Notes: generated by a model not told the origin, from the sequence alone. Positions 19,710-29,130 are shown, counted from the stretch's first letter. The stretch is 64,000 nt of DNA from PALSA-894 sp963757565 (GCA_963757565.1 CAVWSB010000010.1:1-64000), one strand, 5' to 3'. Program-made: numbers and translations.

Positions 19710-21169
19710 TCACACGACCGGAAATGAAAGCGGAGCGATCTGCTCGCCGCTTCTTCCGAGGAAGTCGCGTGCGGGCGCTCCCCGCTCCGCGCGGCGTTGT
19801 CCTCCTCCAGCCGCAAAATGGCTTCGTGCCGGCTGCAAGATGCAACACGCGCCGGTTGTCGACAACCTTGCGCCCGGCCGCGTAGACGTCCCGGACAGCG
19901 CGATCGGCGGCCGAATGAAACAGCCCGCGACCGCAGCGGATCGGCGCAGCCGGCCACATGGAAGAAGGATGCTCGGTGTTAGACCACGACAATGTCGGCG
20001 CCATGCCGATGCGCAAGACGGGCAATATGGTTGCGGCCCGACGGCATTGGCACCGCCAATTGTGGCTGCGCGGAAAAGGTCGCGTGTCGTGATCGTCTCG
20101 ATGTCCTCGGCCGCAACGCGCGCGAGGATGCAGGCAAGGCGCATCTCCTCGAGCGGGGGGTATTTCCAGGAGACGTCTCGGTGCCGAGTCCGATGTTGAC
20201 ACCCGCGCGCAACTAGGCGCCGACGTCCTCCATCGTCTGCCCGTAGCGCGCAAAAGGAAGCGGGCAATGCGCAACCGAAACTCCGGATTCGGCCAGCCGA
20301 GCGAGATCTCGGTGCCGCGTCCAGTGGAGCCACGAGTGCTGATCGGTGAAGATCGCGTGGCCAAGAATGGTGTCCGGATTGAGCAGTTTGTGCGAGGCGG
20401 CGTGCTGCAACGGCGTTTGCCCGTGGCCGCGTGTGAACTCGTTGAACTCTACCACGCTTTCGGCGCAGTGGATCGTCGAGCTTTCGCTTCTTGTCCCTGG
20501 CGAGAGCCGGGCATCGCTGGGCGGCTCGGCGTCGCAGGTATCGAGCATGTCCGGGGCAACGATCGCCGAGAGCCGTTTGCTCGGATGTCGCTCGGCTTCG
20601 TCCATCGTTTGCTGGCGCGCTGGAATGTCCGGCGCCCTTCCTGTCAGGTTCCAGCGATACTGAAGCTGATGACCGTCTTTCGTATACCAATCGGCGGCGG
20701 CGAACATCGGAGCGACAACGCCGCGCAGGCCGCTCTTGCCGAGCATGTCGATGCCAGCCCGGATATGGGCGTGAAAGCTCAACGACGGTGATCACGCCAC
20801 CGGACGAGAAGCTCCGCGCAGGTGGCTTCCGCGCCCGCAATGGCAGTTCATCGTCGCCCTGAAAGCCGCTTTTACCGTCGTGATAAGCCGGCGCTCATGT
20901 AAAACTTTGGGCTGCCGAGTTCCTCGATAATGCCCTAAAGAGATAGCGGTTTCGGGCGCGGATGAGAATGAATGTTAATAAGGCCGGGCATCAGCATCAG
21001 ACCACGGCCGTCGACCGCACGATCCGCGGCTCCCTGATAGCCCGGTCCAACGTTAAGGATATTCGTCTCGCAGAAGACGACATCTCCGCCGCGGATATAG
21101 CGATGGTCCTAGCAGACGCATCGGACGGATGATCCACGCGCAACCCTTGTCATCCATCAATTCGTTCAT
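19710..21169 (-). pseudogene. Second amidohydrolase family protein, multiple frameshifts and a stop
   Basis: Starting at ATG 21167-21169 ('MNELMDDKGCAWIIRPM'), joined frames give 'GLINIHSHPRPKPLSL' (metal-binding HxH) followed by an in-frame TAG, then 'GIIEELGSPKFYM', 'FHAHIRAGIDMLGKSGLRGV', 'NPDTILGHAIFTDQHSW', 'NIGLGTETSPGNTP', 'ADRAVRDVYAAGRKVVDN' and the end 'LGRSGEQIAPLSFPVV'. These are the landmarks of an AtzB/TrzA-type amidohydrolase. Many frame changes plus a nonsense codon indicate true decay. The ATG overlaps the permease stop by four bases (ATGA), showing former translational coupling with the transporter. Confidence 0.72.
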
Positions 21170-21995
21170 TTGGTACCATTTTGGTAGGCGGCTATGCCCG
21201 TCGTTCCTGCAGGCGCCTCAGCAGAATTTCTGCAAGCCTGGAGTAAAAAGGTGAAGGCGACCATCGCGGCGCTGACCACCGCGATGATCGATGAGGCTGT
21301 GACCTGTGTAAATAGCCAAACCATCGCGGCCAGGGTCAGCACCGCGCGGCCACCGACAAACAGCACGATCACGAGCTCGTCCCAAGAGTGAGCGACCGCC
21401 GAGGAGACTGAAACGAACAGATTGCCGGGCGATGCCCTCGAAAGCGGTGTTCATCCAGCGGATCGTCTGCGACGTCGTCGCACCGAGGATCACGCGCGGC
21501 CTGCTCGAGGCGCAGTTCGAAATTGCTGAGCGCTGCCGAAATCGTGATGATCACGTAAGGCAGGCCGGTCACCGCGGCTGAGCAAGGACTACGCCGGAGC
21601 TTCGAGTTCAAACTCCGAGATCGATCAGGTAACAATAAAGCCCGATAAAAACGACGATCATCAGCACACCGAGCGGAAGCATTCATGCGGCCGAAGATTG
21701 AGGGATTTGTGGCGGTCCGCAAAGACCCGCCAGAACCCGATCGCCGCGAGCGTACCCGACACCGTCGCAAGGATTGTCGAGGCGATGCCGATGAGCGCGC
21801 TTTGCCAGATGCCGGCCAGCCAGTATTCGCTGGTCAAAAAGCGAGCCCAGTGTTGCAGCGACAAGCCGTGCTGGGGCAGCGCGAGAAAGCGTGTGTCGGT
21901 GAGCGAGATCGGAAAGATCGCCGGGATTGGCAGGACGAGGAAGGAAATGACCATCCAGGGCGAGCGCCGGACGACTACCGCGGCCAGCTGATCAT
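21166..21995 (-). pseudogene. ABC transporter permease (PotC-like), frameshifted
   Basis: From ATG 21993-21995, joined frames give 'MISWPR', then 'VISFLVLPIPAIFPISLTDT', 'WLAGIWQSALIGIASTILAT' (the first membrane segments of PotC/CysW-type permeases), a middle part with 'LPYVIITISAAL' and 'AARD' of the EAA coupling loop, and the C-terminal 'WDELVIVLFVGG' with further hydrophobic stretches. At least four frame changes. It starts two bases after the PotB-like stop and its own stop overlaps the amidohydrolase start. Confidence 0.7.
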
Positions 21996-21997
21996 GG

Positions 21998-22853
21998 CTA
22001 CTTCGACGGCTCGTCGTCGACGACCACATGCTGCCCGAGCTTGGTGAAGCGCGACATCACGAACACCACCAGCATCGTGGCGAGCATCAGGACGGACGCC
22101 AGCATGGTCGCCCGGCCCAGCGCAGCGTTTCGTTGAGCTGGATTCTCGATGTATTCGGCAATCATAAAGAACACAACCACCTCCGGAAATTCGCAGGAGT
22201 GACGTAGAAACCGATTGAAAAGATGAACACAAACAAGCCTGCGCTGGCGATGCCGGACAGAGTGGGTCAAAGAGCTACATGAAGGCGTAGTGCGGCGTCG
22301 CACCCAGGCCGCGCGCCGCAAGTATCAGGCGCTTATCGATGCCGCGCATGTTCCAAAAAGAAGTAAGATAGCGAAAGGCAGAAGGTAGTGCACCATTTCC
22401 GATCACGACGCCGGTTTCGTTACGCGGCAACAACGGCTCGGAGATTGCACCACTCCACGACAGCGCCTTGTTGATCAAGCCCTCGGTCCGAAGCAGAACG
22501 GTCCACGCCAAAGGCGCGCACCAGAACGGAAATCCAAAGCGGGAAAAGGATCAGGTACATCATCCAGCGGCGCGCACCATCGGTGCTGTGCGAGATCGCG
22601 TAGGCAACAGGGTAGGCAAGAAGCAACGTCAGCAAGCTTGAAAATACGCTGATGCCGGAGCGTGGTGACGAGAGTGCGCTCGAATGGATGCGCTCGTGAA
22701 CAACAATCCGTAATTCGATAGTCCGACACTCGAATGGCGGCGGAGTCATCCAAAGTACCCGGGCGAGAGGTAAGGCGTAGAACGCGATCGCCAGGAAGAG
22801 CGCGGGAGCGAGAGCGCCCAGTGGGTCGCGCGAGGTCTGCGATCTTGCGTCAT
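21998..22853 (-). pseudogene. ABC transporter permease (PotB-like), frameshifted
   Basis: Recognisable pieces in order: 'LAPALFLAIAFYALPLARVL', 'LLTLLLAYPVAYAISHSTDG', 'YLILFPLWISVLVRAF', 'AWTVLLRTEGLINKAL', the coupling-loop segment 'LILAARGLGATPHYAFM', and the end 'RFTKLGQHVVVDDEPSK'. The order and hydrophobicity match PotB/CysT-type permeases. At least three frame changes are required. The start used (ATG 22851-22853) gives the normal short N-terminus; the open frame extends further but into the PotA-like end. Confidence 0.7.
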
Positions 22854-22891
22854 GACACTGGCCTGGGACCGGAAAGGCCGTCGCGTCTCTG

Positions 22892-24013
22892 TCAGCCACC
22901 CACGCGGAGTGTTGTTCCAACTGCCGGCGCATTGTTGCCGGGCGCATCCTGAAGCTTCATGAAGAGCGCCACCTCTCCCGGAACTTGAGGTCGATGTCGA
23001 AGCTGATGACCAGGAAAACGTGGACGCGTTGCCGACCAACGAGCATCGCCGGTGTTTGCTTGCTCGCTGTCGCCCATTGGCGGATCACCGTTCGGGACGC
23101 ACGAACACCGGCGACAGCGATCGCCGACATTCTCGCCGCCCGTTTCTGCAGGCGCGCGTCTGGAACTGCTCGCCGACCGCGAGGGCGGGGGGTGCAATGG
23201 CCTATATCGAGGCCGATGATCTTCTTCCTCGAGCCGGCTGTTCTGGCCTAGGAATTCGGGCAACGAACGGTGTGCGAGGCCAGTCGTACATCGTTGGCTG
23301 CTTGGGTCATCAAGTTGTTCGAGCTTCCCGCGAGGGGTTTGAAGACCGCAGATCCAGGTCCGACATCGTCAAGGCTTCAGTCTGGTACATCAGTCACGTA
23401 GATCATCGTGACGCCCGGGCGCTTCGGAGTAGCCGAAGACTGATTGCAGTTGCTCGCGGAGTTGTCGGTCGGGCGCCACCAGCGGCTCTGAGTCGAGCAG
23501 CACCGGATAGGAATGAAGATCAGCGCGCGTGCAAGCGCGACGCGTTGCTGCTGGCCTCCGGACAACTGGCTTGGACGCCGAGTTACCGTGCTCGGAAAGG
23601 CGTATAAACATCGCGAGTGCTTCGTGCGCGCCGGACGCTCAGCTCTATCCCTCCCGGCTGACGCTAGACATCAGAGGAAAAGCCAAATTATAGGCGACAG
23701 TCAGGTTAGGGAAGAGCGCGTTAGCTGGAAGACCATTCCAATATCGCGGCGATGCGGTCGATGGGGCTCGGCTCTTAGCCCGGCCAACAGGATTTCTCCG
23801 TGGTCGGCCGTCTTGAAGCCCGCCAGCATCATGAGAACGGTGGTCTTGTGCAAGACCCCGAGGGACCGAGAAATGTCAGAAACTCGCCGCGACCAAGCTC
23901 AGGTCGGGCGAATGAACGGCGACCACGTCGTTGAAGAGCTTGCGGACTGATTTGAACTGGAGGAGCGCGTTGTCACCCAAAGTGCGGTGCTCGATCGGTG
24001 GCTGCAAGATCAT
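22892..24013 (-). pseudogene. ABC transporter ATP-binding protein (PotA-like), frameshifted
   Basis: From ATG 24011-24013 the start 'MILQPPIEHRTLGDNALLQF' leads to 'VRKLFNDVVAVHSPDL'. A Walker A remnant 'FLGPSG' is broken by a frameshift inside the motif, then 'VLMMLAGFKTADHGEILLAG' and 'RDIGMVFQ' follow in another frame. The signature 'MSGGQQQRVALARAL' is intact but Walker B is disrupted. The C-terminal OB-like domain survives only as short stretches, ending 'TTLRVGG'. First gene of the decayed operon, so its loss alone would inactivate the importer. Confidence 0.7.
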
Positions 24014-24219
24014 TAGCTCCGCGGGCTTGGCCCTTCGCCCGCAACCCTCTCCAATGGTAGTCTAGGATGACAGCTTGAGAAACGTCAGCAAGCCCCAGAA
24101 TTGCAGCGGCCGAAGCAGTACGCCCACTTGGCAAAGAGGAACGTCGGCGGCGGCCAAACTCGCGACTTGCCGCCCTTCCCATCCTTCCAAAGCGGGCACA
24201 CGGCGTCTCGGCGCAGATG

Positions 24220-24650
24220 TCTGCTTCGAGTAGCAGGTAGTCACCGGCGAACCGCTGGAGAACCGGATCCGCGCCGACTATTCGGCTACTGATTCAGCGA
24301 TGAAAAGCGAACCACGAGACTGCCGCATGGTCGGGTGTCCAGCCCAATTGCCACAGCTCACGCGCGATTTAGTCTCTGTTCCGGATCTGGTCACGTTGCG
24401 ACCCGGAATTGTGCCGAGAATTCAAAGGCAAATTTCTCAAAAGCGTACCGTAGGTTCGAATCCCACCTGCCCCGCCAGCTAGTCGTGTATTCCTAGTCTC
24501 GTCGACATTCTGCACCAGAAATGCCTGTTTTAGGCGCCAAATGGGCACTTCTTGCTGTCAAAGCGAACCACCAAAATATCTCCGAGCGTCCTGGATCTGG
24601 CGCAAACTGCCATTCTTCTCCTGTCGGGCTACGCGTGGTTCGCTTCTCTC
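24220..24650 (+). repeat. Interspersed repeat copy C with tRNA-like 3' end
   Basis: Matches copy B along its length: 'gtagcaggtagtc' near 24230, AAAGCGAACCAC at 24304-24315 with 'gagactgccgc', 'cagctcacgcg', 'tcaaaggcaaat', the tRNA-like end at 24443-24477, 'ttcctagtctcgtcga', AAAGCGAACCAC at 24560-24571 and GTGGTTCGCTT at 24635-24645. B and C are direct repeats about 8.03 kb apart enclosing only the decayed PotABCD/amidohydrolase operon. Immediately to the right begins the recombinase fragment. Confidence 0.75.
24443..24477 (+). other. tRNA 3'-end fragment, candidate attachment-site remnant (pair of 16411-16445)
   Basis: Same 35-base layout as the fragment in copy B, differing at a few positions; the T arm here is 'ggttcgaatccca' and the acceptor end 'gccccgcca'. 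No 5' half of a tRNA precedes it. As a direct repeat of the copy-B fragment it could mark the other boundary of an integrated 8-kb element, or simply be carried along as part of the larger repeat. Confidence 0.6.
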
Positions 24651-24744
24651 GGGACAGAACCCGTCGAGCGACACAGAGCGGACATTGCGTGGCCGACACA
24701 CAGGTCCGCTTTGACCCGAAGCGGACCGCCGACGATGGAATTGA

Positions 24745-24995
24745 ATGTCGACCGAGCACCAAGTACTCGACAGAAAACCAGACAGAAGCGATCGCGCGTT
24801 ACGCGGCGCAGCGCAGCATGACGATCGTGCGCACCTATGCCGATGAGGGCAAAAGCGGGCTGCGCGTCGATGGCCGCGAAGCCCTTCAGCGATTGATCAG
24901 CGATGTGGAAAGTGGACGGGCCGAACTTGAGGCCATCTCGTCTTCGACATCAGCCGTTGGCGACGCCAACCTCCGTAATGAGCCCAATGGAGCCG
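24745..24995 (+). pseudogene. Serine site-specific recombinase (resolvase/invertase family), N-terminal remnant
   Basis: From ATG 24745 the protein reads 'MSTEHQ', then after one extra base 'YSTENQTEAIARYAAQR', 'RTYADEGKSGLRVDGREAL' and, after a missing base near 24940, 'LVFDISRWRR'. This is the start of a large serine recombinase of the kind that carries a resolvase domain plus a long recombinase domain; the catalytic serine region is just upstream or lost. Only about 80 of several hundred residues remain. It lies between repeat C and the MORC-like ATPase, so it may be the relic of the mobile element that brought the ATPase/Z1 pair. Confidence 0.7.
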
Positions 24996-25112
24996 TCGCA
25001 GCTAGATTGAGCCAAAGCAGCGACGGCCATTGATGTCGCCCCATTGTCGTGCTGTTGCCGGTCTACAACCTAGCCGCTATAAACGTCTAGCGCCCGATCG
25101 ATTCCACCCACT

Positions 25113-26608
25113 TTGCAAACTCGCTCCGTACCCCCAAACGCCTCGGCACTTGTCGCCTCGTTGAGGGGCGTAGGTTATTCACTGGAAACCGCTATTGCTG
25201 ATCTCGTAGACAATAGCATCGCGGCAAATGCGACTGTAGTGGCAGTCAACTGGGATTGGAATGACGGTCAACCCGTTGCTTCGATAGTCGATGACGGCCA
25301 CGGAATGTCAGAACAGCGCCTCGTTGAGGCCCTGCGGTTTGGCGGAGGTGGCCCTGGCATTACTCGGCGGCCGGATGATCTTGGACGATTTGGCTTAGGC
25401 CTGAAAACCGCGTCTTTGTCTCAATGCAGGAAGCTGACGGTCGTCTCGCAGGATGTGTCTTCCAGAAGCGCCTTCACTTGGGACATTGACCGCTTAGCGA
25501 CTCCAGATAGCGGATGGGACCTCATAGTCGGCGACGATGGTCTTGAGTCCAAAGTGGCGAAGACACTCGCACATCGACCGGGAACGTTGGTTGTATGGCG
25601 CAGCGTGGACTTTCGACGGACGGAGGACAAACCAGACCGCCCCGCTTTTCTGCATGAGCTCGAGCGACTGGAACTGCACCTTGGAATGGTTTTCCATCGC
25701 TTTCTAAGCGGAGACGCACGTCAACTTGCGATCACATTGAACGGCCGACGGATCGAAGGTTGGGACCCCTTCCTTGAGACGTCGACGATTCTCAAGAAAA
25801 CACCAATGCGACGAATACATTGGACCTGGCGGGGCTGTGTGGTTTCGCGGGTATGTCCTGCCGCATCGTGACAGGTTCAAGATTCAAAATGACTACGAGA
25901 GAGCCGGCGGGCCCGACGGCTGGACTGCCCAGCAGGGATTTTACATCTATCGGCAAAAGCGCTTGCTGAGCGCTGGTGGTTGGTTAGGCTTGGGCGGAAG
26001 CCGTGCGTGGACGCGAGACGAATCAAGCCGCCTCGCTCGCCTTCGAATCGACATACCGAATTCTGCCGACTCGGACTGGCGCATCGATATTCGCAAGTCC
26101 GTCGCACGGCCGCCGGACGCAATCAGGAAACGGCTACAGCGTCTTGCGGAAGACGTAAGAAAAGAGGCGCGAGAGATCTTTGTTCATCGTGGGACCTACG
26201 GCGCAAGAGCGCCTCAAGCCGAAGTCAAACGTATCTGGACCATCAACACGACCGGCAACGGCCGCCGCTACAAGATTGACCGTCAACATGACGTGGCCGC
26301 TCTTGTTCGCCGTCGCTTGCCCTCTGACAGCCGAGCTCTTCTTGACGCCCTCTTCGACCTAATAGAGCGCACCGTACCGATAGATCGCGTCTGGCTTGAC
26401 GTTACCGAGAACGGGCCCCCGGCCGGCATCGTCGCGCAGGACGAAGCTGAACTGCTAAAGGCAGCGCGTGAGATGGTGCAGCTCATGGAGGCCGCAGGTT
26501 GTCGAGATTCAGGATGCTCTCGCAGCTGTCCAGTCGATGGCTCCCTTCGATCAAATTGATAGCCTCGCGACGAAATTAGCGTCGAGCCCCGGCAAAAGGC
26601 AGAGCTGA
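25113..26608 (+). pseudogene. GHKL ATPase of the MORC/MutL-like class (HATPase_c_3), two frameshifts
   Basis: A Bergerat-fold ATPase is clear: N box 'ETAIADLVDN' (residues 25-34), G1 box 'DDGHGM' (59-64) and G2 box 'GRFGLGLKTAS' (90-100). After one frame change (25800-25835) comes 'VWFRGYVLPHRDRF', 'GWTAQQGFYIYRQKRLL', 'DIPNSADSDWRIDIRKSVAR', the transducer region with the conserved lysine, then a helical C-terminus. A second +1 (26500, extra T) restores 'VEIQDALAAVQSMAPF' to a TGA at 26606-26608 that overlaps the next ATG (TGATG). Start is TTG at 25113. Iyer, Abhiman and Aravind (2008) linked such ATPases with Z1 proteins in restriction systems. Confidence 0.8.
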
Positions 26609-27803
26609 TGACACCGATTGAGAACGCGATCGCTTCGATGGCCGTAATATTAGTTCGCCAACGATATCCCGCGGACACAGTTGGTCGAGATCAAATCGTC
26701 GAGGTCGTAAAGGACTGCGCTAAGGCCACAAGCCACGGACTTAGCGACGACCAACTTGAGACAATTGTAGCTGACCTCGAAACCAAACTTGTGATCAAGG
26801 TTGGAAAGGCCACTTCACTCGTTGACGAAACAGGACACGTCTCTTGGTACTTCGGCGACCGCAAGACTGATCGCCGGTTTTACACCCGGTACGAACGGTT
26901 TCTACTTGACGATCAAAGCTGGCCACCTGCCTCTGTTGAAGCGATAGACGCTTCGACAGATCTCATCATGGAGCAGCTTGAAGACCCAAATCGAGATGGG
27001 CCATGGGATCGCCGCGGGCTGGTCGTAGGTCACGTTCAGTCGGGCAAGACTGCAAATTACGCCGCCTTAGCAAACAAGGCTGCTGATGCTGGTTACAAGC
27101 TGATTGTCGTGCTCGCCGGAATGCACAATGCTCTCCGGCAACAAACCCAACGACGCCTAGATCGAGACGTTCTGGGATATGACACACCCCACCCGGCCAA
27201 GGCCAAGGCTTTCGCCCGATCGGAGTGAGCCAATTCGACCGGAATGTGCATGCGGAGCACCTGACAACACAGGCTGCGACCGGAGATTTTAACCAAGCCT
27301 TTGCAGACAACCTAGGCATGGGCGTGCAGCAACGACCCGTGATGCTCGTTGTCAAAAAAAACGCGAAGATCCTGAGAAATCTGAACAGCTGGGTACAAGA
27401 GCGGCTCGCCCAGAAAGGCGATACCGAAACTCGTCCTCTGATTGTTATCGATGATGAAGCGGATCAGGCTTCCGTTGATACGGGCGATCAGACATTTGGT
27501 GATGACGAGGCACCCGACCAAGATTACGAGCCAACGCGCATTAATGGCCAGATCCGGCGCCTCCTCATGGCTTTTTCAAGGAGAGCCTACGTCGCCTACA
27601 CAGCAACCCCGTTTGCAAACATCCTAATACACGACAAAGCTGCTGCCGACGGTTTCGGTCCTGATCTCTTTCCCAAGAGTTTTATCGTCAACTTACCGAC
27701 CCCTACTAACTATTTTGGCCCTTCCCTCGTGTTTGGCCTTGGGCAGCAATCGGCAGAGACGAAGTTCGAGCGTTACAAACGCGTGACTTCCTCTTGCCCG
27801 TGA
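26608..27803 (+). pseudogene. Z1-family P-loop NTPase/endonuclease-associated protein, truncated and frameshifted
   Basis: ATG at 26608 overlaps the ATPase stop. P-loop 'GHVQSGKT' is at residues 141-148, then 'LIVVLAGMHNALRQQTQRRL'. One missing C near 27215 shifts the frame; the next frame gives 'IGVSQFDRNVHAEHLTTQA', Walker B/DEAD-like 'LIVIDDEADQAS' and helicase motif III-like 'YVAYTATPFANILIH'. Family members run to roughly 900 residues with the Z1 domain in the C-terminal half; here similarity ends about 27780 and sequence changes into an unrelated neighbourhood. So only the helicase-like half survives. Base composition is lower in GC than the transporter operons, consistent with transfer. 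Confidence 0.78.
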
Positions 27804-27839
27804 CCGCAAAGGCAACTCGGGAAAGCGGCCGCAGAAAGA

Positions 27840-27864
27840 AACGGCCGCGCTGGAACCGCGGCCG
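27840..27864 (-). terminator. Hairpin terminator downstream of small secreted protein
   Basis: Perfect 9-bp stem ACGGCCGCG (27840-27848) and CGCGGCCGT (27856-27864) with a 7-base loop, 24 bases beyond the stop of the minus-strand gene ending at 27888. An A-rich stretch (27833-27839) gives U residues on the minus transcript. The same 9-bp stem with a different loop recurs at 34132-34161. Confidence 0.65.
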
Positions 27865-27887
27865 TAAATTAGAGACCTGCGTACGCT

Positions 27888-28127
27888 TTACTGATCGCAG
27901 GATTCATATCGGCCGTAGCCGAGATCTTCGAAGCACTGGCCGGGGCTTGCCCAGCGCGGCCCGCGTGTGCGCATGGAAACCGGCGAGTTCCGCATCTGCA
28001 TATTCCGCTGTGAATGCTGCTGATGGTGACGCGCGTCGTAGCGCGAATGGTGCATGTCACCAGCGGAGGCCTGGGACACAGGGGCGATAAGCGCAGCAAT
28101 CGCAGCCATCGCGAGGAGGCTTTTCAT
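27888..28127 (-). CDS. Small secreted hypothetical protein
   Basis: 79 residues from ATG 28125-28127, preceded by AAGGAAA at good spacing. A signal peptide ('MKSLLAMAAIAALIAPVSQA') is followed by a His/Gln/Arg-rich mature part with 'HHSRYDARHHQQHSQ' and a C-terminal 'GQCFEDLGYGRYESCDQ' holding two cysteines that could pair. I do not recognise a named family; short His-rich secreted proteins of this kind are common in Bradyrhizobiaceae. A strong terminator follows. The gene begins the stress-island side of the junction with the truncated Z1 gene. Confidence 0.7.
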   Translation of the reverse strand: MKSLLAMAAIAALIAPVSQASAGDMHHSRYDARHHQQHSQRNMQMRNSPVSMRTRGPRWASPGQCFEDLGYGRYESCDQ

Positions 28128-28150
28128 GTTGGTTTCCTTTGGGTATGGGC

Positions 28151-28543
28151 CTAGCCAACGGCCGAGATGCGCCAACGTTGCATGAGCAATCGGTAATGCC
28201 CAGGTGGCATTTGCGAATTCGCTTTGGGGACGTTGCGAGCTGCGTTCCGCTGATTGCGCCAGAGCGCGCGAGCGGTGGAGACACAGAACATAACCCCATG
28301 CGCAATCGTATCGGAGGCATCGAGGATCAATCCCGCTGTCGCGCCGACCGAACCGGTGCCAGCTTTCCTCTCGGAGCGCAGCAAGCCGCTTGAAACGGGC
28401 TTGCCCATTTCGGGATCGCGTTTCCCCCACGTGAGGGCAAGAAGCGGCCACCACTCTTGAGCGACCGCACTGACAGTCTTCGCCGCGGCTTGGTCAAAGG
28501 CAATGCCGCTGTATTCGGGATGCTGTGCGAACGCCATCGCCAC
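28151..28543 (-). CDS. Hypothetical protein (doubtful)
   Basis: An open frame of 130 codons 23 bases upstream of the small secreted gene, same strand. It begins 'MAMAFAQHPEYSGIAFDQAA' and has a hydrophobic middle ('AVAQEWWPLLALTWG') and 'SVGATAGLILDASD'. No family recognised and no obvious ribosome site. Composition is protein-like and the spacing would fit a two-gene unit, but competing frames in the region are equally open. Treat as tentative. Confidence 0.3.
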   Translation of the reverse strand: MAMAFAQHPEYSGIAFDQAAAKTVSAVAQEWWPLLALTWGKRDPEMGKPVSSGLLRSERKAGTGSVGATAGLILDASDTIAHGVMFCVSTARALWRNQRNAARNVPKANSQMPPGHYRLLMQRWRISAVG

Positions 28544-28701
28544 CTGTTGGCGGAGAAGATATCCAGCGGAGAATTCTTCCGTTCACGCTGCACGTTCGCT
28601 GATGCACCGGTCAGTATGAAAAGCCCGAGAGTGAGAGACGATTCTCATGTCGTCCCTCGGTAAAAAATCTTGGGAGAGCCAGCGGGAGAGTCGAAGAAAG
28701 C

Positions 28702-28734
28702 AAAAAGCCCGGCACCTCACGGGACCGAGCTTTT
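28702..28734 (-). terminator. Bidirectional intrinsic terminator
   Basis: Hairpin AAAAGCCCGGCACC / GGGACCGAGCTTTT with a short loop, flanked by A5 on the left (U run for minus-strand transcripts) and T4 on the right. No coding gene of more than 60 codons ends beside it on either strand, so it may end a small RNA from the minus strand (see 28703-28800). Confidence 0.6.
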
Positions 28735-28800
28735 CCTGTCGAACGAAGCTATCGCGCAACGGTTCTCTGCAGAGTTCCGCAATACAACAACCAAGCGACA
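28703..28800 (-). ncRNA. Candidate small RNA ending at the 28702-28734 terminator
   Basis: On the minus strand a GGAAC at 28832-28828 is followed after 16 bases by CATT, one mismatch from an EcfG-type -10 (CGTT). About 8 bases further a transcript would start and run near 100 bases to the intrinsic terminator, with no convincing start codon or frame. This is inference from spacing alone. Confidence 0.25.
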
Positions 28801-28843
28801 ATGAACCAATGCGTCGTGAGAACCTTCGTTCCTTTGAAATGAC

Positions 28844-28877
28844 AGAAGACCCGGTGCGGTGAGACACCGGGCCTTCT
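28844..28877 (-). terminator. Hairpin terminator
   Basis: AGAAGACCCGGTG / CACCGGGCCTTCT stem around an 8-base loop, 65 bases beyond the stop of the small minus-strand frame at 28942-29130. The stem would be stable; U runs are short on either strand. Confidence 0.5.
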
Positions 28878-28941
28878 GCTTATTGCGGCCGACCTACGCG
28901 CGGGCGTCGGGGGGGACAGACACATGCAGGTCGCCCGGCAA

Positions 28942-29130
28942 TTACGTTCGAGTGGCAGGCATCCACCACCGGACAACCGCCAGCGGCCAATACGCAAAGG
29001 GTATCCTCGGCCGTTCCGGGATTGCCACGATAGGCGGCGCTTGTGCGGCTGCCACTCTCGCGCGCTTTCGTTTATTGGGTCTTTTATGCGGAGCGAGCGC
29101 CTTCTTTTTGGCATTGCGTTTGTTACTCAT
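28942..29130 (-). CDS. Small basic hypothetical protein (possible)
   Basis: 62 residues, start ATG 29128-29130. The N-terminus is strongly basic ('MSNKRNAKKKALAPHKRPNK'), followed by Ala/Pro-rich sequence and a C-terminal aromatic stretch 'PFAYWPLAVVRWWMP'. No family recognised. Support comes from context: a perfect EcfG-type promoter lies directly upstream (29138-29162) and a hairpin downstream (28844-28877). The promoter is so close that the mRNA would be leaderless or nearly so; alternatively the true start is further inside. Confidence 0.4.
   Translation of the reverse strand: MSNKRNAKKKALAPHKRPNKRKRARVAAAQAPPIVAIPERPRIPFAYWPLAVVRWWMPATRT

Noticed and set aside
24221..24650. Insertion sequence at repeat C
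   Set aside because: The inverted AAAGCGAACCAC arms are only about 65 bases apart and no transposase frame occurs in or next to any of the four copies.
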